From: Actimicrobium antarcticum | Lineage (GTDB): Bacteria; Pseudomonadota; Gammaproteobacteria; Burkholderiales; Burkholderiaceae_D | Assembly (NCBI RefSeq): GCF_039536745.1 | Contig: NZ_BAAAZE010000008.1 | Location: 620,001 to 684,000 of the forward strand | Length of the DNA: 64,000 nucleotides | Direction of reading: 5' to 3' | Notes under the pieces: model-generated | What the model was told of the DNA's origin: nothing | The model's input: the letters and a program-made list of their open reading frames with translations, nothing else | Database searches by the model: none | Position numbers and translations under genes: made by a program | In this document: one piece after another, positions 26,439 to 34,504 of the stretch | How the letters are laid out: each line of letters opens with the position of its first letter | Position numbering within the stretch: position 1 is the stretch's first letter

Positions 26439-28544
26439 ATGAATTTATTTTTCGAAGAATCCGGTGATTTCAAGGCCGGCGTCATGATGTCGCAAGCCGG
26501 TGAGGCCTATCAGGTCGAGATGCAATCCGGCAAACGCACCAAGGTCAAGGCACGCGACGTGTTGTTGCAGTTCGCTTCCCCGGCGCCACAGGACATGATT
26601 GCCGCCGCAAAAATCATCTGCGACGAGATCGATCTGGAATTCTTGTGGGAAGTCGCCGGCGAAGAAGAATTCGGTTTTGCCGAGCTCGGTGCCGAATACT
26701 TCGGCCACGCACTGCAACCGGACGAAGCCGCCGGACTGCTGTTCTGCCTGCATTCCTCGCCGATCTATTTTTACAAGAAGGGCAAGGGCCGTTACAAGGC
26801 GGCTCCCGAAACCTCGCTCAAAGCCGCGCAGGCCGGTATCGAAAAAAAGAAGCAGCAGGCAGTGATTCAGGCCGGTTATGTCGATCAGCTCAAACAGAAT
26901 CAGTTACCCGAGGCGCTGCGCCCGCTGGTACTGCAACTGCTGTTCAAACCGGACAAGAACAGTATCGAATACAAGGCGCTCGACGCCGCCTGCAGCGAAC
27001 TGCAAACCACGCCGCCGCGCCTGATGCTGGCGTGCGGCGGACTGGATTCGCCGAAGCAGCTGCATTTTTCGCGCTTCCTGTTCGAGCAATTTCCGAAAGG
27101 GCTGGCGTTCCCGCCGTTCACGATTCCGGCGGCGCCGAAACTGCCGGTGGCGGATGTGCAGGCGTTCTCGATCGATGACGTCACCACCACCGAAATCGAC
27201 GATGCGTTTTCGGTCACGACGCTGGCGGATGGCATGGTCCGCATCGGCATCCACATCGCGGCACCGGCACTGGGCATCAAGCGCGATGACGCGATTGATG
27301 CGATTGCGCGCGCCCGCATGTCGACGGTCTACATGCCCGGTGACAAGATCACGATGCTGCCGGATGACCTGGTGCAATCGTTCACGCTGGCCGAAGGCAA
27401 GACCTGCCCGGCAGTCTCGCTGTATGCCACGCTGGACCCGGCCGACTGGTCGGTCATCAAGACCGAGACCCGCGCCGAAGCAGTGCCGATTGCCGCCAAC
27501 CTGCGCCATAACGACCTCGATGCCTACGTCACCGAAGAACATCTGGCAGCCGGCACCGGCGACTATCCGCACAAGGCCGACATCGCCCTGATCTGGCAAT
27601 GGGCACTGGTACTGGAGCAGGGCCGCATGGCCAAGCGCGAAAGTTTTGGCTTGCGGCCCGAGCAGAACAACCGGGTCGACTTCAATTTTTATGTCGATGA
27701 CGATGTCGTCACGATCGCCAAGCGCAAGCGCGGTGCGCCACTCGACAAACTGGTCGCCGAGCTGATGATCTTTGCCAACAGTACCTGGGGCAAATTGATG
27801 AACGACAGCGGCGTGCCGGGTATCTATCGCGCCCAGGGTGGCGGCAGCGGCGGCTGGGCCACCAAGATGGCCGTGCGCATGGTCACCCATGCAGCGCCGC
27901 ATCAGGGCCTGGGTGTCGATCAATACGCATGGAGCACCTCGCCATTGCGGCGCTACACCGACCTGGTCAACCAGTGGCAAATCCTGGCCTGCGTCGAGCA
28001 CGGCATCACTGCACCACTGGTGGCACCGTTCAAGCCGCGCGACGCTGATCTGTTCGCGATCGTCTCGGCGTTCGATGGCGCCTACGGTGCGTACGGCGAA
28101 TTTCAGTCGAACATGGAACGCTACTGGTGCCTGCGCTGGCTGGGCCAGCAGGAAGCCACCCGCGTCGAGGCCGTCGTGCTCAAGGATGAAATCCTGCGGC
28201 TGGTCGATATCCCGCTGGTCATCAAGCTGCCCGGCATGCAGTCGCTGCCGCGCGGTAGTCAGGTCGTGCTGGACCTGGCGCGCTGGGACGAGATCGACCT
28301 CAGTGTCGAGGCACGCCTGATCGAGGTGGTGCCGAGCGCGGTCGAGGCGCTGGGTGACGAGGAGGACGACGACAGTGCCGACGCAGAGATCGAAGCGGCG
28401 GCAACAGAAGAAGCCGCTGTGGTCGCCGAAGCGGAAGCCGCAACCTTCGCGCCGCAACCCGAAGCCAACGTTGATACCGACGTTGATGCCGACGCTGATA
28501 CAGCGCGCGATGCCGCTGTCGATGCCACGCCACTAACCGACTGA
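26439..28544 (+). CDS. rnb: Ribonuclease II family exoribonuclease (RNB domain)
   Basis: This 3'-5' exoribonuclease has 701 residues. The RNB catalytic domain starts near residue 243, with the Asp cluster in SIDDVTTTEIDDAFSV and the YMPGDKITMLPDDL and SPLRRYTDLVNQWQ stretches. A C-terminal S1-like part is followed by an unusual tail of about 55 residues rich in Asp, Glu and Ala (from about residue 645). E. coli RNase II has 644 residues, so the tail accounts for the excess. The ATG at 26439 gives the conserved MNLFFEESGDFKAG start; the frame is open far upstream through ubiC. Confidence 0.9.
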   Translation: MNLFFEESGDFKAGVMMSQAGEAYQVEMQSGKRTKVKARDVLLQFASPAPQDMIAAAKIICDEIDLEFLWEVAGEEEFGFAELGAEYFGHALQPDEAAGLLFCLHSSPIYFYKKGKGRYKAAPETSLKAAQAGIEKKKQQAVIQAGYVDQLKQNQLPEALRPLVLQLLFKPDKNSIEYKALDAACSELQTTPPRLMLACGGLDSPKQLHFSRFLFEQFPKGLAFPPFTIPAAPKLPVADVQAFSIDDVTTTEIDDAFSVTTLADGMVRIGIHIAAPALGIKRDDAIDAIARARMSTVYMPGDKITMLPDDLVQSFTLAEGKTCPAVSLYATLDPADWSVIKTETRAEAVPIAANLRHNDLDAYVTEEHLAAGTGDYPHKADIALIWQWALVLEQGRMAKRESFGLRPEQNNRVDFNFYVDDDVVTIAKRKRGAPLDKLVAELMIFANSTWGKLMNDSGVPGIYRAQGGGSGGWATKMAVRMVTHAAPHQGLGVDQYAWSTSPLRRYTDLVNQWQILACVEHGITAPLVAPFKPRDADLFAIVSAFDGAYGAYGEFQSNMERYWCLRWLGQQEATRVEAVVLKDEILRLVDIPLVIKLPGMQSLPRGSQVVLDLARWDEIDLSVEARLIEVVPSAVEALGDEEDDDSADAEIEAAATEEAAVVAEAEAATFAPQPEANVDTDVDADADTARDAAVDATPLTD

Positions 28545-28613
28545 TCCGGTCTCGAAGATGACCTGCCTTTCCCGTAGAATCATTGCTCTCAGCCACATCC
28601 ATGCCACCTGCCC

Positions 28614-29507
28614 GTGAAGCTACTCCTGCGTAATCCGACATTGACCATCGCCATTGCCGTCTCGGTACTGGTGCATGGCGTGTTGCTGGCCATCCGCTTC
28701 ACGTCGCCTGACTATCGCCGCCAGAAGCCCGACGACCCCGGTCTCGAAGTCATCCTGGTCAACGCCAAGCACAAGACGCCGCCGATGAAAGCCGAAGTGC
28801 TGGCGCAGGCCAACCTCGATGGTGGTGGCAATGCCGATGCCGGTCGCACCAAATCACCGTTGCCGGACATGCGGCGTACCGAAGACGGCGACAGCGTGAA
28901 AGCCACCCGACGCCGGATTGCCGAACTCGAACAGTCCCAGAAAAAGCTGATGGCGCAAGTCGACAAGCCAACCCCGCTATCGATTCCGCTGTTGTCCGAC
29001 CTCGACAAACTGAAGGAGCCGCCCAAGCCGGACGGCAACGATGCCCAGGACAGCAGCAAGTCGATCGCCCGTCGTGAAGCGGAAATTTCCCGCAACATCG
29101 AGGAATACAACAAGCGCCCGAAAAAAACCCAGATCACGCCGAGCACGCGGGAAGTCGGCTACGCGATGTATTACAAGGCGCTGCAGGACCGCATCGAAAA
29201 ACGCGGCACCGTGAATTTCCCGCAGCAGGATGGCAAAAAACTGTATGGCGAGCTGGTGATCTACATTCCGGTCTATCAGGACGGCACGATTTACGAGCGT
29301 GACGGCGGTCCTCGCATCGAGCGCAGTTCCGGCAAGCCGGCGCTCGACAACGCGGCGCTGCGCATCGTGCGGCGCTCGGCGCCGTTCGGCAAATTTCCAC
29401 CCAACATGCGTTCTTCCGGCAAGGACGATGTCTGGGAAATCATCACCCGTTTCAAGTTCACCCGCGAAGAATCGCTGGAAGCCGAACTTCGCGGTGGCAA
29501 CAATTAA
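28614..29507 (+). CDS. TonB-like energy transducer
   Basis: The 297-residue protein has an N-terminal signal-anchor helix (about residues 9-27), a charged periplasmic spacer with a short coiled segment, and a C-terminal TonB-type domain (about 180-290: GELVIYIPVYQDGTIYERD ... PALDNAALRIVRRSAPFG). It would couple the proton-motive force, through ExbBD, to an outer-membrane process. ExbB and ExbD are not adjacent. The start is GTG at 28614 with no strong ribosome-binding site. rnb-tonB-aroE-mtgA is a common order in Burkholderiales. Confidence 0.85.
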   Translation: MKLLLRNPTLTIAIAVSVLVHGVLLAIRFTSPDYRRQKPDDPGLEVILVNAKHKTPPMKAEVLAQANLDGGGNADAGRTKSPLPDMRRTEDGDSVKATRRRIAELEQSQKKLMAQVDKPTPLSIPLLSDLDKLKEPPKPDGNDAQDSSKSIARREAEISRNIEEYNKRPKKTQITPSTREVGYAMYYKALQDRIEKRGTVNFPQQDGKKLYGELVIYIPVYQDGTIYERDGGPRIERSSGKPALDNAALRIVRRSAPFGKFPPNMRSSGKDDVWEIITRFKFTREESLEAELRGGNN

Positions 29508-29515
29508 GGTCGTGC

Positions 29516-30373
29516 ATGTTGACTCCGTCCCCCACCCGTTACGCCGTGATCGGCAACCCGGTCGCGCATAGCAAATCGCCCGCTATCCATGCGGCCTTCG
29601 CGGCGCAAACCGCGCAGGCCATGACCTATGAACGACTGCTCGCGCCGCTCGGTGGTTTCGCCGACACGCTGCACCAGTTCATTACCGACGGTGCGCACGG
29701 CGCCAACGTCACCGTGCCATTCAAGCTCGACGCCTTTGCGCTGGCGACCACGCTGACTGCGCGCGCGCAGGCAGCTGGCGCAGTCAATACGTTGCGCTTC
29801 GACAGCACCGGCATCTTGGGCGACAACACCGATGGCATCGGCCTGGTTACCGACATCGTCGTCAATGCGGGTGTCAGCTTGCGCGGCAAACGGATACTGC
29901 TGCTGGGTGCCGGAGGCGCTGCGCGCGGATGCCTGTTGCCGCTGCTGGAGCAGCAACCGGCGCAACTGGTGATAGCCAATCGCAGCGCCGACAAGGCGGT
30001 CGCGCTGGCGGCGCAATTTGCATCGCATGGCGCGATCGTGGCGCAGACATTCGATGCACTCGATGGTGTGTTCGATGTCGTCATCAACGCCACCGCAGCG
30101 AGCCTCAACGACGAACTGCCACCCATCTCCGGCACGCTGTTCGGTCCGCAGACGCTGGCCTACGACATGATGTACGGCGTGCAGCCGACCATCTTCTTGC
30201 GCTTTGCGGCCGAGCAGGGCGCGGCAACGCGCGATGGCCTCGGCATGCTGGTCGAGCAAGCCGCCGAAGCCTTTCTGGTCTGGCGCGGCGTGCGTCCGCA
30301 GACCGGGACAGTGCTGGCGCACCTGACCGACGTTTTACGCAATCCATCCCGCACCGACTCCACCGCCACCTGA
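29516..30373 (+). CDS. aroE: Shikimate dehydrogenase
   Basis: AroE reduces 3-dehydroshikimate to shikimate with NADPH. The 285-residue protein has the substrate-binding start VIGNPVAHSKSPAIHAAFA, the catalytic Lys in ANVTVPFKLDAF, the NADP-binding loop LLLGAGGAARG and the C-terminal QAAEAFLVWRGVRP helix. It starts nine bases after tonB. AroQ, the preceding pathway enzyme, is also in the window. Confidence 0.95.
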   Translation: MLTPSPTRYAVIGNPVAHSKSPAIHAAFAAQTAQAMTYERLLAPLGGFADTLHQFITDGAHGANVTVPFKLDAFALATTLTARAQAAGAVNTLRFDSTGILGDNTDGIGLVTDIVVNAGVSLRGKRILLLGAGGAARGCLLPLLEQQPAQLVIANRSADKAVALAAQFASHGAIVAQTFDALDGVFDVVINATAASLNDELPPISGTLFGPQTLAYDMMYGVQPTIFLRFAAEQGAATRDGLGMLVEQAAEAFLVWRGVRPQTGTVLAHLTDVLRNPSRTDSTAT

Positions 30374-30378
30374 TTCCC

Positions 30379-31074
30379 ATGAAAACCCTGCGCAAGTTCC
30401 TGCTGTGGCTGTTCGTCGTGCCGTTCGTGATCGTGCTGGCGGTACAGCTGTATTTTTTTGTGCAGATATGGTGGTGGGTCGACCACAACCCGGGTTCGAC
30501 CAGTTTCATGCGCCAGCAGGAATCGGCGCTGCAGGAAAAAAATCCCGATGCAAGGATCAAGTACACCTGGGTCCCGTACAACCGGATTTCGAACAACCTC
30601 AAGCGGGCCGTCATCGCCTCGGAAGATGCGCATTTTTCCGAGCATGAAGGGGTCGACTGGGAAGCGCTGCAAAAAGCCTACGAAAAAAATACCCGCAAGG
30701 GCAAGGTCGTCTCGGGCGGCTCGACCATTACCCAGCAACTGGCCAAGAACCTGTTCCTGTCGGGTGACCGCAGCTACCTGCGCAAGGGGCAGGAATTCGT
30801 CATCACCTACATGCTCGAATTCTGGATGGACAAGGAACGCATCTTTGAAATCTATCTGAACGTGGTCGAGCTGGGTGTCGGCGTGTTCGGTGCGGAAGCG
30901 GCGGCGCAGCATTATTTTCATGTCTCGGCGGCGGGCCTGGGTGCCAGTCAGGCAGCACGCCTGGCCGGGATGCTGCCGCGCCCGCGCTTCTATGACAAGA
31001 ACCGCGGATCGGGCTATCTGGCGGGGCGCACCGGTTTGATCCTGCGGCGGATGGGGTCGGCTGAGTTGCCTTGA
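30379..31074 (+). CDS. mtgA: Monofunctional peptidoglycan glycosyltransferase
   Basis: MtgA polymerises lipid II glycan chains. The 231-residue protein has an N-terminal membrane anchor (about 8-32) and a GT51 domain with the catalytic Glu in ASEDAHFSEHEG, the GGSTITQQLAKNLFL motif and the EIYLNVVELGVGVFGAEAAA stretch. No transpeptidase domain follows, so it is the monofunctional type. It begins five bases after aroE. The upstream open frame is a shadow within aroE. It is convergent with the ankyrin-NEL gene. Confidence 0.94.
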   Translation: MKTLRKFLLWLFVVPFVIVLAVQLYFFVQIWWWVDHNPGSTSFMRQQESALQEKNPDARIKYTWVPYNRISNNLKRAVIASEDAHFSEHEGVDWEALQKAYEKNTRKGKVVSGGSTITQQLAKNLFLSGDRSYLRKGQEFVITYMLEFWMDKERIFEIYLNVVELGVGVFGAEAAAQHYFHVSAAGLGASQAARLAGMLPRPRFYDKNRGSGYLAGRTGLILRRMGSAELP

Positions 31075-31107
31075 TCATGGGGGGCAATGTGGTTATGCGA
31101 GACCTCG

Positions 31108-33915
31108 TCACGCGCTCTGCTGATCCCGGTATTGCACCACCAGCTGCCGCGTCAACCGGTTCACGGCGATGACCTGACGTGCAGTCTGCATGCGCTCGAG
31201 CTCGCTGCACATTGCCATGTAATCATGTTCGGACGTAAATGCCGGTTGCACGGCCAGCGGTTCGCGTTCCGTCTCAACCTGGTGACGCAACGCGTCGAAG
31301 ACCTCCGGGCGCGTTCGTTCCAGGTTTTGCTGCCACGGTTTCCAGGTGGCGATGAATTGAATGTATTCATCCCGTCCTTCCCGTGTGGTGACCTTTTCTT
31401 TGGCGTTTTCCAGATCGGCATCGGTGATCCCGGACGAATAACGATAGCGCATTGCCTGTGCGACTGCGGGCAGCTTGAAGTGACTTGCGAGCAGCGTTTG
31501 AAAGCCCAGCACGACTTCGATTTCTTCCACGTCACGTCCCCCGCTGGCGGCCTGCAGGGCGGCGATTTTTTCGCGTGCAACCTGCGCCAGTACGTCCAGC
31601 CTGAACATGCCTGTCCTGAGTTCTATCAGGTCATTGGTGGTGTACATCCCCAGCTCGGCATGATGGTTGATCCGTGCCATTTCCATCGTGTTGAGTGCCA
31701 GCGTCACGCGATCACCGCAACTGGACGTGCTGTCATGCGCCAGAGCGAAACACTGCGTGCGTAGTTCGGGGTAAGTCTGCATGGCATCGAGCAGGCGCTG
31801 CATGCGTTGCTGGAGCGCAGGTTGGAGGGCAGGCTGCCGGAATTCGGCAGTTTCTGACAGAGCGGCCAGGAACTCGCCGAATTCCGTTGCATGCTCGTCA
31901 TTGCGGGTGGCGTACCAGTCGCTAGCCCGCTCGGGTACTTGCGTCTGGTTTTCTGACCCGTACCAGATTTCTACCCGGCGTACGAGGCTGTCTGACAGAA
32001 AAAGTGGTAGCTGACTGGCGAGTTGCTGGCGACGTGCATTCACGTTGCTGGTGGGTGACGATTCGCTCGGGGATAGCCGCGCCGTTGTCGATGCGACAGG
32101 CACACCCGAACTGGATGTATTCGGGCCTGCTTGAGTGGTACTTGTCTGCTGGGCGTTATCGATGTCGTCGGCAACTTCGCGACTAGTTCCAGCGTAATTG
32201 TTTCGCTGTATTTGAGCGAGGTCGTTTTCGTGCAATTGAAGTGCAAAGGCAAAGTCTGCATCAAGATCAATGGCGAGTGCCACCTGTGTTGCCTGTGCTG
32301 CTCGCAACACAGCACCCGACGCGGCTCCCGCCTGAAGCAGCAGGTTTACAAAAATGTCTGGTTCCTCCCGCTCGCGCGCGCAGTCAAGAGGTGTTCTGCC
32401 GTTGTCGTCAATGCTGTTGAGATCGGAGCCAAGTGCGATCAAAGTGCGCAACATAGCAGGCTCGTTAGAAGAGGCTGCCGCGAGATGCAGCGGAGTCATC
32501 TGAGCTTCGGCGCGTGCTTCCAGATCGGAGCCAAGTTCGATCAAGGTGCGCAACATGGCAGGTTCCGAAGAAGTAGCTGCCGCGTAATGCAGCGCAGTCA
32601 TCTGATTTTCGTTGCGTGCTTCCAGATTGGCGCCGGCAGCGATCAAGGCCATGCTCACTAGCGGATACTGTGACATAGACGCCAATTGCAGCGGCGTCTC
32701 TTGGCGATGACTTTCTGCATTGATTGCCGCACCACATTCGATTAACGTATTGATTACCATTGGACTGTCGGAGAATGCTGCAGCCCAGTGCAATGCTGTT
32801 ATACCGTTGCCAGGACGCGCATTGACATTTGCCCCGCGCCTTATGAGCGTGCGCATAAGCTCCGGATCGGCGGCGAACGCTACCGCCAGATGCAAGGGCG
32901 TGGCCTGGTCAGCGTGACTCCATGACCAGTGTGGGTGATTCATTGTTGCGGCGGCAGTTTCGGGTGTGGCAGCGTAATTCGAGATCGCGCGGGTCGTATT
33001 CGTATTGAACGCATTGACCGCCACACCGTTGTCCAATAACGCACTCACGCCAGCCAGGTTTTGTTGCATCACGGTCCGATGCAATAGTGTATTGCCTTCC
33101 CCGTCCGGTAATTCCAGATCGGCACCGGCTACTTTCAATCTGGCCAAGATGGCTGGCATATCTGGCGAGTTTTTTCGGATAACGCGCTCTGCCTGTGTTA
33201 GTCCCGCCGCGTTGCGTGCGTCGACAGCACCTGAAATAGAGGAAGGTAGTTCATGTGGTCGGTTCACTTGATGTTGCTGTCTGTTCGAAGGCGAAGCCAG
33301 TCCGGGTAATTGTTCACGCGCTATGCACCGCGCCTCCGCCAGACATAATCGGAATGGATCGAGGACATCATCGGGCACGGCCCTGATGCGCGATTCCGTC
33401 AGTAACTGACTTGCAATACGCTGACGTGAGGCAGGGTCAAACTTGTCAAAGTGTTTCCCCAGTTCGGTAAGTAGCGCAATCCGTTGTATCGGCGTTGCCG
33501 CTGCTTGCAATGCCGCATCGATGTCAGTGATGGCACGTTCCTGGTAGGGCGATGACAGGCGCGGCGCCGCCCAGACAAGCGCTTCGAAAGCAAAATGCGG
33601 AGGTGTAGTCGATGACGATGGCAAAAACTGGTTTCGTAAGCGATCGCTGATCCCGATATAGCTACGCAGTTTGCGGGAATGCATCAGCAAATCAGTTTGC
33701 ATGGCGTCGGTTGTCAATGTCCGGGCCGCCAGATAAAGTTCATTGGATTGTGGAAGGTGCCGCTCCATATAAGACGCGAGTCCCTCACCGCGTAAATTGC
33801 CGGGAAGATGATCAACGGTGTCGCTGACGTGACGTTGCCGGGCGGGCTGTATGTCCTGCGAAGGAAATGATGCGATGGCATTCGCCGAATTTGCCGGAAG
33901 GGATGCTGGTCTCAT
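31108..33915 (-). CDS. Ankyrin-repeat protein with C-terminal NEL E3 ubiquitin ligase domain; probable type III effector
   Basis: The 935-residue protein (ATG start) has an uncharacterised N-terminal region (1-265) beginning with a Ser/Pro/Ala-rich stretch without acidic residues in its first 12. Seven ankyrin repeats (about 270-532) carry TPLHLA, TALHWAAA and similar motifs. A Ser/Thr-rich linker (about 570-630) leads to a NEL domain (about 638-935). The NEL part aligns by eye with IpaH/SspH ligases: FALAHDSTSSCGDRV with catalytic Cys733 and Asp735, then MFRLDVLAQVAREKI, VEEIEVVLGFQTLLAS and TWKPWQQNLERT. No leucine-rich repeats are visible. NEL enzymes ubiquitinate host proteins after type III secretion. 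An hrp box lies about 200 bp upstream. No ribosome-binding site is evident. Base use looks less GC-rich than in the flanking genes, consistent with transfer. Confidence 0.9.
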   Translation of the reverse strand: MRPASLPANSANAIASFPSQDIQPARQRHVSDTVDHLPGNLRGEGLASYMERHLPQSNELYLAARTLTTDAMQTDLLMHSRKLRSYIGISDRLRNQFLPSSSTTPPHFAFEALVWAAPRLSSPYQERAITDIDAALQAAATPIQRIALLTELGKHFDKFDPASRQRIASQLLTESRIRAVPDDVLDPFRLCLAEARCIAREQLPGLASPSNRQQHQVNRPHELPSSISGAVDARNAAGLTQAERVIRKNSPDMPAILARLKVAGADLELPDGEGNTLLHRTVMQQNLAGVSALLDNGVAVNAFNTNTTRAISNYAATPETAAATMNHPHWSWSHADQATPLHLAVAFAADPELMRTLIRRGANVNARPGNGITALHWAAAFSDSPMVINTLIECGAAINAESHRQETPLQLASMSQYPLVSMALIAAGANLEARNENQMTALHYAAATSSEPAMLRTLIELGSDLEARAEAQMTPLHLAAASSNEPAMLRTLIALGSDLNSIDDNGRTPLDCAREREEPDIFVNLLLQAGAASGAVLRAAQATQVALAIDLDADFAFALQLHENDLAQIQRNNYAGTSREVADDIDNAQQTSTTQAGPNTSSSGVPVASTTARLSPSESSPTSNVNARRQQLASQLPLFLSDSLVRRVEIWYGSENQTQVPERASDWYATRNDEHATEFGEFLAALSETAEFRQPALQPALQQRMQRLLDAMQTYPELRTQCFALAHDSTSSCGDRVTLALNTMEMARINHHAELGMYTTNDLIELRTGMFRLDVLAQVAREKIAALQAASGGRDVEEIEVVLGFQTLLASHFKLPAVAQAMRYRYSSGITDADLENAKEKVTTREGRDEYIQFIATWKPWQQNLERTRPEVFDALRHQVETEREPLAVQPAFTSEHDYMAMCSELERMQTARQVIAVNRLTRQLVVQYRDQQSA

Positions 33916-33920
33916 TGGAA

Positions 33921-34091
33921 TCAATTAAGAAAAGTACGGCGTGGGAGTGAGGGCGAAGCAAAAGGAGAAGACGGCTTTATCTGACTGGCATCGATGACCA
34001 TCTCGGGTGCATCGCGTGGAGGCAATACGGATAAAACGGGATTCGTACCGGATATTTTTCTTGGGAGGGTCATTGTGTGCGTCGGAATCAT
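33921..34091 (-). CDS. Possible small upstream open frame in the hrp-box transcript
   Basis: A 56-residue frame starts about 20 bases downstream of the hrp box and ends with a TGA that overlaps an in-frame TTG of the ankyrin-NEL frame and lies six bases ahead of its ATG. The sequence is rich in Pro and Ser, lacks acidic residues in its first 12 positions and has an aliphatic residue at position 2, features found in type III secretion signals. It may be a coupled leader peptide, a small secreted protein, or the former N-terminus of the effector separated by a frameshift. The frame extends to 34271, but that part lies upstream of the promoter. The start has only a weak AGG near it. Confidence 0.3.
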   Translation of the reverse strand: MIPTHTMTLPRKISGTNPVLSVLPPRDAPEMVIDASQIKPSSPFASPSLPRRTFLN

Positions 34092-34113
34092 TGCCTGTCG
34101 AATGTGACGCAGT

Positions 34114-34141
34114 TCAGTGGTCAACACCTTCGACTGGTTCC
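34114..34141 (-). promoter_or_regulatory. hrp box (HrpL-type ECF sigma promoter)
   Basis: Read on the minus strand, GGAACC (34141-34136) is followed by exactly 15 bases and CCACTGA (34120-34114). This fits the HrpL consensus GGAACC-N15/16-CCACNNA at every fixed position. It points toward the ankyrin-NEL gene, whose ATG lies about 200 bases downstream. The remaining intergenic sequence up to corA (34142-34504) shows nothing else that I recognise. Confidence 0.75.
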
Positions 34142-34504
34142 ATTCCTGGCAAAAATTGCGACGTGCGGCAATCCGGCCGACCGGCACATGTCGGACTCGC
34201 GCCCCACGGGTTCCGGCAACCATTCCGGTGATCCACGCATTTTCAGCATTGCAGCATCGAGGTAGCGGCAACCCGCCAACGTCTCGACGGATACGGCCGA
34301 TGGTCTGGTGCGCAAGCTTGCTGGGCAGAGGTGATGAACGTACACTTGCGCAGGTTTTGTCGGGCGAGTCCCTCTTGAGAAAATACGCAGGTCAAACGGA
34401 GTGCAGCTTGAACTTTCTTTTCTTCTCCCGTCGGGTTGGATCGCATTGCGCCGCGCGCGGGATTGCTGCCGTGCGGGTGGTATCGCGCAACATCGGGAGC
34501 GCCC

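Noticed and set aside
34209..34214. Second GGAACC (minus strand) upstream of the effector
   Set aside because: No CCAC follows at 15 or 16 bases, so it is not an hrp box.
34092..34271. Extension of the small minus-strand frame up to 34271
   Set aside because: This part lies upstream of the predicted hrp transcription start and would not be on that transcript.
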